Source of the DNA: Streptomyces violaceoruber
Lineage (GTDB): Bacteria; Actinomycetota; Actinomycetes; Streptomycetales; Streptomycetaceae
DNA: 20,754 nucleotides
Reading direction: 5' to 3'
NCBI GenBank assembly: GCA_000720805.1
Contig: JODI01000115.1
Location: 1-20,754, forward strand
In this document: positions 6,781 through 14,340 of the stretch, one piece after another
How the letters are laid out: each line of letters starts with the position of its first letter
Numbering within the stretch: the first letter of the stretch is position 1
Notes under the pieces: generated by a model
Databases searched by the model: none
What the model saw: the letters and a program-made list of their open reading frames with translations, nothing else
What the model was told of the DNA's origin: nothing
Made by a program: the position numbers and the translations under genes

Positions 6781-6954
6781 TCAGACCTCGAGGACCTGGC
6801 GCTTGTTGTAGGTGCCGCAAGACGGGCACGCGATGTGCTGCTGCTTGGGCTCGTGGCAGCGCTCACACGCAACCAGGGTGGGGACCGCAGCCTTCCACTG
6901 CGACCGGCGGTGGCGCGTGTTGCTGCGCGACATCTTCCGCTTCGGAACAGCCAC
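6781..6954 (-). CDS. rpmF: Ribosomal protein bL32, zinc-binding form
   Basis: A 57-residue 50S subunit protein beginning [22 protein letters not shown], as in all Streptomyces main L32 copies. Cys pairs CERC and CPSC form a zinc ribbon (C+ form), which marks the zinc-replete paralogue rather than the Zur-controlled C- one. GTG 6954 starts two bases after the stop of the DUF177 gene and has GGAG 8 nt upstream, inside the end of that gene, so translation is probably coupled. The C-terminus KRQVLEV is typical. Confidence 0.97.
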   Translation of the reverse strand: MAVPKRKMSRSNTRHRRSQWKAAVPTLVACERCHEPKQQHIACPSCGTYNKRQVLEV

Positions 6955-6956
6955 GG

Positions 6957-7601
6957 CTACTTCTCCTGCTTCTCGTCGACGCCCGCTTCGGCGCCGCTGA
7001 TCTCGTCCTTCTCGCCATCTTCGAGTGAACCGGCGAGTCCCTGCAGTGCCGCCCAACGGATGTCGACGGCGTCATGGTGGTGGTCCGGGTCGTCCGCAAG
7101 GCGCGCGCCGCACTGGGCGCACAGACCTGGGCAGTCTTCCTGGCACACCGGCTGCATCGGCAGTGCGAGCACCACCGCGTCCCGCAGCACGGGTTCGAGG
7201 TCGAACAGGCCGTCCTCGATGAAGAGCCTGTCCTCGTCGTCCTCGGCGTCGTCGGCCGGTTCCGCTTTCAAGCGGCCCCGGTCGTCGGCGTCAGGGTACG
7301 AGAACATCTCCTGGAAGTCCGCTTCGAGCTGCAGCTCCAGCGGCTCCAGACACCTTACGCACTCCCCCTCGGCCGTTGCACGGGCGGTGCCGGTGACAAG
7401 CACACCTTCCATGACCGACTCGAGCCGGAGTTCGAGCTTCACCGGGGCGCCTTCCGGCACTCCGATGACCCCCTGGATCCCGAGATCCTTGGGGGCGTCG
7501 ATCGTGCGGGTCAGGCGCTGCAGCGCACCAGGCCGCCGACCCAGCTCGTGTGTGTCGAACACGAGAGGGTTGCGGTGGTCGAGGCGGGCGTTCAGGGCCA
7601 T
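6957..7601 (-). CDS. YceD/DUF177 family protein, ribosome-linked
   Basis: This 214-residue protein belongs to DUF177 (YceD; bacterial relative of plant DUF177A, needed for 23S rRNA accumulation), usually encoded directly before rpmF. Visible features are [25 protein letters not shown] at the N-terminus, a [10 protein letters not shown] motif about two-fifths along, an acidic segment ([14 protein letters not shown]), [23 protein letters not shown] near the C-terminus with four Cys, and the ending [10 protein letters not shown]. The Cys set suggests metal binding. ATG 7601 is chosen by homology; AGGA abuts it directly, so the ribosome site is poorly spaced. A promoter for this operon is predicted at 7692-7721. 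Confidence 0.92.
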   Translation of the reverse strand: MALNARLDHRNPLVFDTHELGRRPGALQRLTRTIDAPKDLGIQGVIGVPEGAPVKLELRLESVMEGVLVTGTARATAEGECVRCLEPLELQLEADFQEMFSYPDADDRGRLKAEPADDAEDDEDRLFIEDGLFDLEPVLRDAVVLALPMQPVCQEDCPGLCAQCGARLADDPDHHHDAVDIRWAALQGLAGSLEDGEKDEISGAEAGVDEKQEK

Positions 7602-7626
7602 TCCTGCTTTCGATCTGCTGAGCTCG

Positions 7627-7651
7627 GGGAACACTGCCCTTCGGTGTTCCC
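7627..7651. promoter_or_regulatory. Hairpin in the leader of the DUF177-rpmF-rnc operon
   Basis: GGGAACAC (7627-7634) pairs with GTGTTCCC (7644-7651) around a 9-base loop. It lies 26 nt above the DUF177 start, within the predicted 5' leader. There is no T-run, so it is more likely a regulatory or stabilising stem than a terminator. Confidence 0.5.
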
Positions 7652-7691
7652 GGGCAGCGTTGATCGCGGACGTACACGCGACCGAAGAGCC

Positions 7692-7721
7692 AGGATACTG
7701 GACCTTTCGCGAACGGCCCAA
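7692..7721 (-). promoter_or_regulatory. Predicted housekeeping promoter for DUF177-rpmF-rnc
   Basis: On the minus strand TTGGGC (7721-7716) is followed by an 18-bp spacer and TATCCT (7697-7692). Each hexamer keeps the strongest consensus positions (TTG; TA and final T). It would give a leader of about 85 nt containing the 7627-7651 hairpin. Confidence 0.5.
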
Positions 7722-7745
7722 TCCGGTGGTCGCTGCCCGCCGGGC

Positions 7746-7760
7746 ACGGCTGTCAGCCGT
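7746..7760. terminator. Short hairpin containing the sepIVA-like stop codon
   Basis: ACGGCT-GTC-AGCCGT is a perfect 6-bp stem whose three-base loop and inner pair include the stop codon of the DivIVA-like gene. A second small stem (GCCC-GCC-GGGC, about 7734-7744) follows on the minus strand. Without a U-run it may be only a weak terminator. Confidence 0.35.
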
Positions 7761-8862
7761 TGCCGCGTCCCTGCTCGTAGGCCCGCAGCTGCTCCGCGCT
7801 GATCATGCTGGTGTCGAAGAGACTGGTCTCGTCGAGGGCGTGCGCCTGCTGCGGGATGTACCCCTGCTGGTCCTGCTGGTTTTGCTGGTCCTGGTGGGAC
7901 TGGTGGGACTGGTGGGGCTGGCCCTGGTGGGGGTCGTACGCGGGCTGCTGGCCCTCGTAGCCCTGGTAGGCATACGGATCGGCCTGCTGGTAGCCGTACT
8001 GGTCCTGCTGGGTGCCGTACTGCTGCGGGTAGCCGCCGTAGGGATCGGCCGCCTGGTGCTGGTATCCGTACGCCGGCTGCGGGGCCTGCTGGTCGTAGTG
8101 CTGCGGTACGGGATGCTCGGCCGGGGCGGCAGGAGCGTCCGCCTCCGCCAGGGCGACCAGGTCGGCGAGGTAGTCGGCGTCGCTGGAGTGCTGCACGGTG
8201 GAGTCGTCGTCGGCGAGCAGTCCGAGGTCGTCGCTGGCGATCCGGCCGTGCAGCTTCTGGCGGCCGCGGCCGACGGCCTCCAGGGTCTTGGCGAGCACCG
8301 CCTCGAAGGCGCCGAGCTTGACGTCGACGTACTCGTCGGCGGTGCGGCGCAGGGTCTGAGGGTCGTGGCTGCGCTCGGGGGCGTCCTCGTCCTCGTAGCC
8401 CTGCTCGTCGGTGCCCGGGCCGGTCCCGAGGAGCTTCTCGCGGCCGCGGCCGACCGAGCCGAGGGTCTTGGTGAGGACGACCTCGAAGTTGGCGAGCTTG
8501 GAGTCGACGTAGTCGTCGGCCTCCGCGCGGATCTCCTCGGCCTCCTGGCGGGCCTCGGCGAGGATGCGGTCGGCCTCGGCCTGGGAGCGGCGGGCGACCT
8601 CCGTGTCGGAGATCAGCGAGCCGCGCTCGGCGTGCGCCTGCCCGATGATCCGCTCGGCCTCCTGGCGGGCCTGCTCGACCATCTGCTCGCGGTCGCCGAT
8701 CAGCTCCTGGGCCTGCGCCAGGGAGCCGGGCAGGGCCTGGCGTACCTCTTCGAGCATCGCGAGCAGGTCGGCGCGGTTGACCACGCACGAGGCCGACATG
8801 GGCATCGACCGGGCACCGGAGACCGTGGCCACGATCTCGTCGAGCTTCTTCTGCACGTCCAC
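7753..8862 (-). CDS. DivIVA-like septation protein (SepIVA-type)
   Basis: A 369-residue cytoplasmic coiled-coil protein. It matches by position and architecture the actinobacterial SepIVA (M. tuberculosis Rv2927c), a divisome/septation factor encoded beside yceD, rnc and coaD homologues. Residues 1-60 form the DivIVA-like N-terminus (VQKKLDEIVATVSGARSMP), and 60-118 a continuous Glu/Arg/Ala coiled coil. A 32-residue helical unit is duplicated at 115-146 and 175-206 (both contain YVD-KL--FE, KTL and VGRGR-KL). Residues 254-338 are a Gln/Tyr/Pro/His-rich low-complexity segment, followed by a conserved-looking C-tail (ALDETSLFDTSMISAEQLRAYEQGR). GTG 8862 starts it; the ribosome site (GGCGAG) is weak. 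The family is known to concern cell division, but the role of the Q/Y-rich part is unknown. Confidence 0.85.
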   Translation of the reverse strand: MDVQKKLDEIVATVSGARSMPMSASCVVNRADLLAMLEEVRQALPGSLAQAQELIGDREQMVEQARQEAERIIGQAHAERGSLISDTEVARRSQAEADRILAEARQEAEEIRAEADDYVDSKLANFEVVLTKTLGSVGRGREKLLGTGPGTDEQGYEDEDAPERSHDPQTLRRTADEYVDVKLGAFEAVLAKTLEAVGRGRQKLHGRIASDDLGLLADDDSTVQHSSDADYLADLVALAEADAPAAPAEHPVPQHYDQQAPQPAYGYQHQAADPYGGYPQQYGTQQDQYGYQQADPYAYQGYEGQQPAYDPHQGQPHQSHQSHQDQQNQQDQQGYIPQQAHALDETSLFDTSMISAEQLRAYEQGRGNG

Positions 8863-8919
8863 CTGTGCTCGCCACTCTCTACAGCTGTGTTGGAGACGGA
8901 CGGGACGACTGTAGCCCCA

Positions 8920-9399
8920 TCAGTCCTTGCGCAGGCGCTCGTTCAGAGCCTCGAGAACCCTGGGCGGCACCAGGTGGGAGACGTCTCCGCCCCAGGTCGC
9001 GACCTCCTTGACGAGCGAGGAGGACAGGAAGCTGTAGGTGGGGTTGGTCGGCACGAAGAGCGTCTCCACACCCGACAGGCCGTTGTTCATCTGGGCCATC
9101 TGCAGCTCGTAGTCGAAGTCGCTGACGGCGCGCAGGCCCTTGACGATGGCCGGGATGTCGCGTTGCTTGCAGTAGTCGACGAGGAGGCCGTGGAAGGCCT
9201 CGACGATCACGTTGCCGTACTCGGCGGTGACCTCGCGGATCAGGTCGATCCGCTCGTCGATGTCGAACAGGCCCCGCTTGGACTTGTTGATCATGACCGC
9301 GACATAGACCTCGTCGTACAGACGGGAGGCGCGGGAAATGATGTCGAGGTGTCCGTTGGTGATCGGGTCGAACGACCCGGGACAGACGGCGCGGCGCAC
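8920..9399 (-). CDS. coaD: Phosphopantetheine adenylyltransferase
   Basis: CoaD joins 4'-phosphopantetheine and ATP to make dephospho-CoA, the penultimate step of CoA synthesis. The 159-residue protein starts VRRAVCPGSFDPITNGHLDII, with the nucleotidyltransferase motif TNGH at 14-17; AIVKGLRAVSDFDYELQMAQMN and TYSFLSSSLVKEVA are the family's substrate-binding segments. GTG 9399 has GAGGGA six bases upstream and fits the universal N-terminus. An ATG at 9429 in the same frame would overlap the rsmD stop as ATGA and add 10 residues; that coupling is attractive, but the extension is not conserved in the family as I know it. Confidence 0.96.
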   Translation of the reverse strand: MRRAVCPGSFDPITNGHLDIISRASRLYDEVYVAVMINKSKRGLFDIDERIDLIREVTAEYGNVIVEAFHGLLVDYCKQRDIPAIVKGLRAVSDFDYELQMAQMNNGLSGVETLFVPTNPTYSFLSSSLVKEVATWGGDVSHLVPPRVLEALNERLRKD

Positions 9400-9425
9400 T
9401 TGAGATCCCTCGCTCTCCGGTCCGG

Positions 9426-10010
9426 TCATCGTGCGTCTTCGCACGTAGAGGCGGCGCGACCGTACCAAAACGTTCCCTCGCCGTAGCGACGGGCCCGAAT
9501 CGCCTCGAAGCCGTCCGGCCAGTGGAAGGTGCCGCCTCTGGTGCTGCGCTCCACGGTGACGAGGGCGTCGGTCGCGAGCCAGCCCCCCGAGCGGAGTGTG
9601 AGCAGGATCTCCCGAAGATCGTCGTCGGAGACGGCGTACGGGGGGTCGAGGAAGGCGAGGTCGTACGGCAGGGCCGGCGGTTCCTGGATGATCTGCCGGG
9701 CCTTGCCGGCGCGGACCTCGGCGCCGGGCAGCCCCAGGGTCTTCACGTTCTGCCGGATCGTGCGGGCCGCTCGGGCGTCGGCCTCGACGAGGAGGGTGTG
9801 TCCCGCGCCGCGGGACAGGGCCTCCAGGCCGACGGCGCCGGAGCCCGCGTACAGGTCGAGGACGCGTTCGCCGTCCAGGGGGCCGCCGAGCAGCGACTGC
9901 CAGGTGGAGAAGAGGCCTTCGCGTGCTCGGTCGGAGGTGGGGCGGGTGCCGGTCCCCGGCGGGACGGCCAGGCGGCGTCCGCCGGCTGCTCCGGCGATCA
10001 CGCGGGTCAT
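9426..10010 (-). CDS. rsmD: 16S rRNA (guanine966-N2)-methyltransferase
   Basis: RsmD methylates G966 of 16S rRNA during 30S assembly, using S-adenosylmethionine. In 194 residues, TRVIAGAAGGRRLAVPPGTGTRPTSDRAREGLFS is the RNA-binding N-terminus, VLDLYAGSGAVGLEALSRGA (about 50-69) the SAM-binding motif I, and FLDPPY (about 120) the catalytic N-methylase motif IV. ATG 10010 has GAGGAC directly upstream. It is followed 26 nt later by coaD, a common bacterial pairing. The terminal RAASTCEDAR tail is not conserved. Confidence 0.95.
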   Translation of the reverse strand: MTRVIAGAAGGRRLAVPPGTGTRPTSDRAREGLFSTWQSLLGGPLDGERVLDLYAGSGAVGLEALSRGAGHTLLVEADARAARTIRQNVKTLGLPGAEVRAGKARQIIQEPPALPYDLAFLDPPYAVSDDDLREILLTLRSGGWLATDALVTVERSTRGGTFHWPDGFEAIRARRYGEGTFWYGRAASTCEDAR

Positions 10011-10097
10011 GTCCTCGGTCCTTGTCCGTACGTCGGTGGAGCTCGGTGGGGGTCGGTGGGGTTCCAGTGTCTCAGCCGGTGGGCTGTGCGCACCGGC

Positions 10098-10127
10098 TCA
10101 CCCCTTGTCACCCCTTGTCACCCCTTG
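10098..10127. repeat. Three perfect 10-bp tandem repeats across the recG stop codon
   Basis: TCACCCCTTG occurs three times in direct succession (10098, 10108, 10118). On the minus strand each copy reads CAAGGGGTGA; the first read carries the recG ending Lys-Gly-stop, and the two further copies lie just after it. The repeats extend the recG-rsmD gap without altering either gene. Confidence 0.95.
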
Positions 10128-12340
10128 TCGAGGTACTGCTCCCTCTCCTCGTCCAGCAGGGCGTCCAGGGCTGTGCGGAGGCCCGGGAGTCGGGTGAGTT
10201 CCGGGTCGGCGGCGACGAGGGCCGCGGCCTCCTCGCGGGCCTCGGCGATGATCTCCTCGTCCTCGATGACGGCGAGCATCCGCAGGCTCGTGCGGGCGCC
10301 GGACTGGGCCTGGCCCAGGACGTCGCCCTCCCGGCGCTGTTCGAGGTCGATACGGGAGAGCTCGAAGCCGTCGAGGGTGGCGGCCACGGCGTTGAGCCGC
10401 TGGCGGGCCGCGCCGGCCTCGGGCATCTCGGTGACCAGGAGACACAGGCCGGCCGCCGAGCCGCGGCCCACCCGGCCGCGCAGCTGGTGCAGCTGGGAGA
10501 CGCCGAAGCGGTCGGCGTCCATGATCACCATGGCGGTGGCGTTGGGCACGTTGACGCCGACCTCGATGACCGTGGTGGCGACCAGGACGTCCGTCTCGCC
10601 TGCGGCGAAGCGGCGCATGACGGCGTCCTTGTCGTCGGGGTGCATACGGCCGTGCAGGACCTCCACCTTCAGTCCCTGGAGGGGACCCTTGGTGAGCTGG
10701 TCGGCCACGTCGAGGACGGCCAGCGGGGGCCGCTTCTCGGCCTCGTCCTCGGCGGACTTCTTCCGCTTCTTCGGGTCGTCCTCCTCGTCCCCGATACGGG
10801 GGCAGACGACGTACGCCTGATGGCCGTTCTCGACCTCCTCGCGCACCCGCTCCCACGCCCTGGTGAGGAAGTGGGGCTTGTCGGCGGCCGGGACGACATG
10901 ACTGGCGATCGGGGAGCGGCCGGCCGGGAGCTGGTCGAGGACGGAGGTCTCCAGGTCGCCGAAGACGGTCATGGCGACCGTGCGCGGGATGGGAGTCGCG
11001 GTCATGACCAGCAGGTGCGGCGGCTGCTTGCCCTTGCCGCGCAGGGCGTCCCGCTGCTCGACGCCGAACCGGTGCTGCTCGTCCACCACGACCAGCCCCA
11101 GGTCGTGGAACTGCACCTTGTCCTCGATCAACGCGTGCGTGCCGATGACGATCCCGGCCTCCCCGGTGGCGAGGTCCAGCATCGCCTGCCGGCGCGCGGC
11201 CGTCCCCATCGACCCGGTCAGCAGCACCACCTTGGTGGCCTTCTCGGCCCCGCCGAGCATCCCGCCCTCGGCCAGCTCCCCCATCATCTCCACGACCGAC
11301 CGGTGATGCTGCTGGGCCAGCACCTCGGTGGGCGCGAGCATGGCGGCCTGGCCACCGGCGTCGACCACGGTGAGCATGGCGCGCAGGGCCACCAGCGTCT
11401 TTCCCGAGCCCACTTCTCCCTGCAGCAGCCGGTGCATCGGGTGGTCGCTCGCCAGGTCGTCGAAGATCTCCCGGGTGACCTTCTGTTGGCCGTCGGTGAG
11501 GGTGAAGGGGAGGCGGTCGTCGAAGGCCGTGAGGAGGCCGTCCGGCTTGGGGGTGCGGGGCACGGCCGGGAGTTGGGCGTCGGCGTGGCGGCGGCGGGCG
11601 AGGGCGACCTGGAGGACGAAGGCCTCGTCCCACTTGAGGCGGGAGCGGGCCTCGTCGATGTCGGCCTTGGTGTGCGGGCGGTGGATCTTCAGGAGGGCTT
11701 CGGGGAGGGAGACCAGGCCGCGGCCCTCGCGCAGGGAGCCGGGGAGCGGGTCGACGGCTTCCTGGGCGCTGGGCAGCACCGTCTGGATGGCCTTGCCGAT
11801 CTTCCAGGACTCCAGTTTGGCGGTGGCGGGGTAGATCGGGATGAGGGCACCCGCCCAGGTGTCGACGGTCTCCGCCGCTTCGTCGTCGGCGCCGCGCAGC
11901 AACTCGTAGGCGGGGTGGGCCAGTTGGAGGCGGCGATTGAACACGGAGACCTTGCCCGAGAACATCGCGCGGGTGCCCGGCAGGAGTTCCTTGTGGGGTT
12001 TGTGAACTCCGTGGCCGAAGAAGACCAGTTGGAGCCGGCCGCTGCCGTCCGTGATCGTGACTTCCAGACGCTGCCCCTTGCCCCGGGGGGCTTTGGCGGA
12101 GGCGAAGGTGTGCAGGCGGGCGTCGGCGACCTGGGCGACCACCGTGACGTGCTCTTCCATGGGCAGGTCGGCGAGGTGGGTGAGCTGGCCGCGCTCCTCG
12201 TACCTGCGCGGATAGTAGTGCAGGAGGTCGCCGACGGTATGCAGGCCGAGATGCTCGGCCATCACCTTCGCGGTGGCGGGGCCGAGCACCGACTTCAGTG
12301 ACTGTTGCAGTGGTTCTTTCAGCGCGGGCACGAGATCCAT
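10118..12340 (-). CDS. recG: ATP-dependent DNA helicase RecG
   Basis: RecG remodels stalled replication forks and branch-migrates Holliday junctions. From ATG 12340 the protein has 740 residues, the usual streptomycete length. The N-terminal third holds the wedge/OB domain (LTHLADLPMEEHVTVVAQV, GRLQLVFFGHG). The helicase core follows: Walker A GEVGSGKT near residue 330, APTEVLAQQH (Ia), DEQH (II) in VVVDEQHRFGV, MTATPIPRT (III), VEVLHGRMHPDDKD, ATTVIEVGVNVPNAT (V) and HQLRGRVGRG (VI). A charged insert (DEEDDPKKRKKSAEDEAEKR) separates strands of the second RecA fold. TTG/GTG codons up to seven triplets earlier are alternatives. The ribosome site is weak, but a -35/-10 pair lies at 12365-12393. 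Confidence 0.97.
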   Translation of the reverse strand: MDLVPALKEPLQQSLKSVLGPATAKVMAEHLGLHTVGDLLHYYPRRYEERGQLTHLADLPMEEHVTVVAQVADARLHTFASAKAPRGKGQRLEVTITDGSGRLQLVFFGHGVHKPHKELLPGTRAMFSGKVSVFNRRLQLAHPAYELLRGADDEAAETVDTWAGALIPIYPATAKLESWKIGKAIQTVLPSAQEAVDPLPGSLREGRGLVSLPEALLKIHRPHTKADIDEARSRLKWDEAFVLQVALARRRHADAQLPAVPRTPKPDGLLTAFDDRLPFTLTDGQQKVTREIFDDLASDHPMHRLLQGEVGSGKTLVALRAMLTVVDAGGQAAMLAPTEVLAQQHHRSVVEMMGELAEGGMLGGAEKATKVVLLTGSMGTAARRQAMLDLATGEAGIVIGTHALIEDKVQFHDLGLVVVDEQHRFGVEQRDALRGKGKQPPHLLVMTATPIPRTVAMTVFGDLETSVLDQLPAGRSPIASHVVPAADKPHFLTRAWERVREEVENGHQAYVVCPRIGDEEDDPKKRKKSAEDEAEKRPPLAVLDVADQLTKGPLQGLKVEVLHGRMHPDDKDAVMRRFAAGETDVLVATTVIEVGVNVPNATAMVIMDADRFGVSQLHQLRGRVGRGSAAGLCLLVTEMPEAGAARQRLNAVAATLDGFELSRIDLEQRREGDVLGQAQSGARTSLRMLAVIEDEEIIAEAREEAAALVAADPELTRLPGLRTALDALLDEEREQYLDKG

Positions 12341-12364
12341 TGCACACCACACCACTGACAATGC

Positions 12365-12393
12365 CGTATATGTCCCGGGAAACCCCTGGTCAG
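12365..12393 (-). promoter_or_regulatory. Predicted recG promoter
   Basis: On the minus strand CTGACC (12393-12388), a 17-bp spacer and TATACG (12370-12365) match a housekeeping promoter at four of six positions each. Transcription would start near 12358, about 18 nt before the recG ATG. Confidence 0.55.
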
Positions 12394-12416
12394 ACGGCTG
12401 GTTGGCACCGTAGGAT
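12387..12416 (+). promoter_or_regulatory. Predicted promoter of the Hsp90-like/TPR pair
   Basis: TGGTCA (12387-12392), an 18-bp spacer and TAGGAT (12411-12416) form a fair promoter pointing right. Its -35 occupies the same bases as the opposite-strand recG -35, so RNA polymerase could not bind both at once. The leader to ATG 12511 would be about 88 nt. Confidence 0.4.
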
Positions 12417-12510
12417 GACGCGCTCCCGGCCCAGCCACCTCTGCGGTCACCGTCCTACAGGGACCGCCCGACCCCGCGCCGTCGCCTGTCCCCCCACCGG
12501 CGCTGCGACG

Positions 12511-14340
12511 ATGGATTCCCAGACCTCACAGTCATCCCAGGCTTCCCAGCCACCTCATACGTTCCAGGTCGACCTGCGCGGCCTGGTGGACCTGCTCTCC
12601 CACCACCTCTACTCCAGCCCCAAGGTCTATCTGCGCGAGCTGCTGCAGAACGCGGTGGACGCGATCACCGCCCGGCGGGCGGAGCAGCCCGACGCCCCTG
12701 CCCGGGTGCGGCTGTACGCCGAGGGCGGCTCCCTGCGTGTCGAGGACACCGGCGTGGGGCTCACCGAGGCGGACGTGCACACCCTGCTGGCGACCATCGG
12801 GCGCAGCTCCAAGCGGGCCGACGGGTTGCAGGAGGCCCGTTCGGACTTCCTCGGGCAGTTCGGCATCGGGCTGCTCGCCTGTTTCGTGGTCGCCGAGCGG
12901 ATCCGGGTGGTCAGCCGCAGCGCCCGTACGCCGGGTGCGGCGCCCGTGGAGTGGACGGCGAGCGACGACGGTTCGTACACCGTGCGGACGCTTGCGGACG
13001 AGGCCCGGCCCGAACCGGGCACCACCGTGCATCTGACGGCCCGGGCCGGTGCCGGCGAGTGGCTCACCGGGGAGCGCGTCCTGACGCTGGCCCGGGACTT
13101 CGGGGCGCTGCTGCCGTACGACGTCCGGGTGGGCGAGGAGGAGGTGACCGATCTGCCGGCGCCCTGGGACCGGGCCTATCCGAGTCCCGCGGGCCGCCGG
13201 GTGGCGCTGGCGCGGCACTGTCACGACCTGTTCGGCTTCACCCCGCTGGACGCGATCGACCTGTCCGTCCCGGTCGCCGGGATCCGTGGGGTGGCGTACG
13301 TGCTGCCGTCGGCGGTCAGTCCGGCGCAGCGGGCGGGTCACCGGGTGCACCTGAAGGGCATGCTGCTGACCGAGCGGGGCGAGCAACTGCTGCCCGACTG
13401 GGCGTTCTTCGTGCGCTGCGTCCTGGACACCGACAGTCTGCGGCCGACGGCCTCGCGCGAGTCGCTGTACGAGGACGAGACGCTGGCCGCCGTACGGGAG
13501 GCGCTCGGCGAAAGGATCCGGTCCTGGCTGACGGGCCTCGCGGCCGGTGATCCGGAGCGGCTGGCCGCGTTCCTGTCGGTGCACCACCTGGGTGTGAAGT
13601 CCCTCGCGCGGCACGACACGGAGATGCTGCGCACGATGCTGCCGTGGCTGCCCTTCGAGACGACCGACGGACGGCTGTCCCTGGAGGAGTTCGCGCAGCG
13701 GCATCCGGTGGTGCACTTCACGCGGTCCGTCGAGGAGTACCGGCAGGTCGCCCCGATCGCGTCCGCACAGGGCGTCGGGGTGATCAACGGGGGCTACACG
13801 TACGACAGCGAGCTGATCGAGGCGCTGCCCTCGGTGCGGCCGGGGACGGTGGTCGCCGAGCTGGACGCGGACACCGTGACCGCGCACCTGGACGCGGTCG
13901 ACCCGGCCGAGGAGCTGGCGCTGTCCGGCTTCCTGGCGGCCGCCCGGGCCAGACTCGACCCCCTGGGCTGTAACGTCGTCCTGCGTGCCTTCCATCCGCT
14001 CTCGGTGCCCGCACTGCACCTGGACGACCGGGCGGCCCGGCACGAACAGGCCCGCGCGGAGGCCGAGGAGCAGGCCGACGACCTGTGGGCGGGCATCCTG
14101 GGCTCGCTGCGGGGCAGCGCTCCGCGCGCGCGGCTCGTGCTCAACCATCTCAACCCGCTGATCCGACGGATCAGTTCACTCGGCGACCCGGAGCTGATCG
14201 GCACCGCCACGGAGTCCCTGTACGGGCAGGCCCTGTTGATGGCGCAGCGGCCGCTGCGGCCTGCGGACTCGGCGTTGCTGAACCGGGCGTTCATCGGCCT
14301 CCTGGAATGGGCCACGCACAGCGAGGACGGTCACCGATGA
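12511..14340 (+). CDS. Hsp90/HtpG-like GHKL ATPase chaperone
   Basis: A 609-residue member of the Hsp90 family by fold motifs. The N-terminal ATPase domain shows FQVDLRGLVDLLSHHLYSSPKVYLRELLQNAVDAI with the catalytic Glu43 and Asn47, DTGVG (79-83) and LGQFGIGLLACFVVAERI (lid and G-box, from about 114). The middle domain carries LLPDWAFFVRCVLDTDSLRPTASRESL (around 290-320), which aligns with the HtpG segment containing the arginine that senses ATP. The C-terminal third is divergent and ends EWATHSEDGHR, with no MEEVD. It is far from typical HtpG in sequence, yet not a histidine kinase: there is no H-box or sensor. ATG 12511 is chosen because the family-like sequence starts there; no good ribosome site is visible. 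Its stop overlaps the next start as ATGA, implying co-translation with the TPR-like protein. Confidence 0.88.
   Translation: MDSQTSQSSQASQPPHTFQVDLRGLVDLLSHHLYSSPKVYLRELLQNAVDAITARRAEQPDAPARVRLYAEGGSLRVEDTGVGLTEADVHTLLATIGRSSKRADGLQEARSDFLGQFGIGLLACFVVAERIRVVSRSARTPGAAPVEWTASDDGSYTVRTLADEARPEPGTTVHLTARAGAGEWLTGERVLTLARDFGALLPYDVRVGEEEVTDLPAPWDRAYPSPAGRRVALARHCHDLFGFTPLDAIDLSVPVAGIRGVAYVLPSAVSPAQRAGHRVHLKGMLLTERGEQLLPDWAFFVRCVLDTDSLRPTASRESLYEDETLAAVREALGERIRSWLTGLAAGDPERLAAFLSVHHLGVKSLARHDTEMLRTMLPWLPFETTDGRLSLEEFAQRHPVVHFTRSVEEYRQVAPIASAQGVGVINGGYTYDSELIEALPSVRPGTVVAELDADTVTAHLDAVDPAEELALSGFLAAARARLDPLGCNVVLRAFHPLSVPALHLDDRAARHEQARAEAEEQADDLWAGILGSLRGSAPRARLVLNHLNPLIRRISSLGDPELIGTATESLYGQALLMAQRPLRPADSALLNRAFIGLLEWATHSEDGHR

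Noticed and set aside
9400..9429. Alternative coaD start at ATG 9429 overlapping the rsmD stop (ATGA)
   Set aside because: The ten added residues precede the universally conserved RRAVCPGSFDP start, and GTG 9399 has its own GAGGGA. Coupling is possible but not preferred.
6661..9486. Very long plus-strand open frame (over 900 codons)
   Set aside because: It runs antisense to rpmF, DUF177, sepIVA-like and coaD, all firmly recognised. Leu/Val/Gly-rich nonsense of this sort is expected opposite high-GC genes.
12511..14340. Sensor histidine kinase reading of the GHKL domain
   Set aside because: There is no H-box, sensor or membrane segment, and the middle-domain RESL segment is specific to Hsp90.
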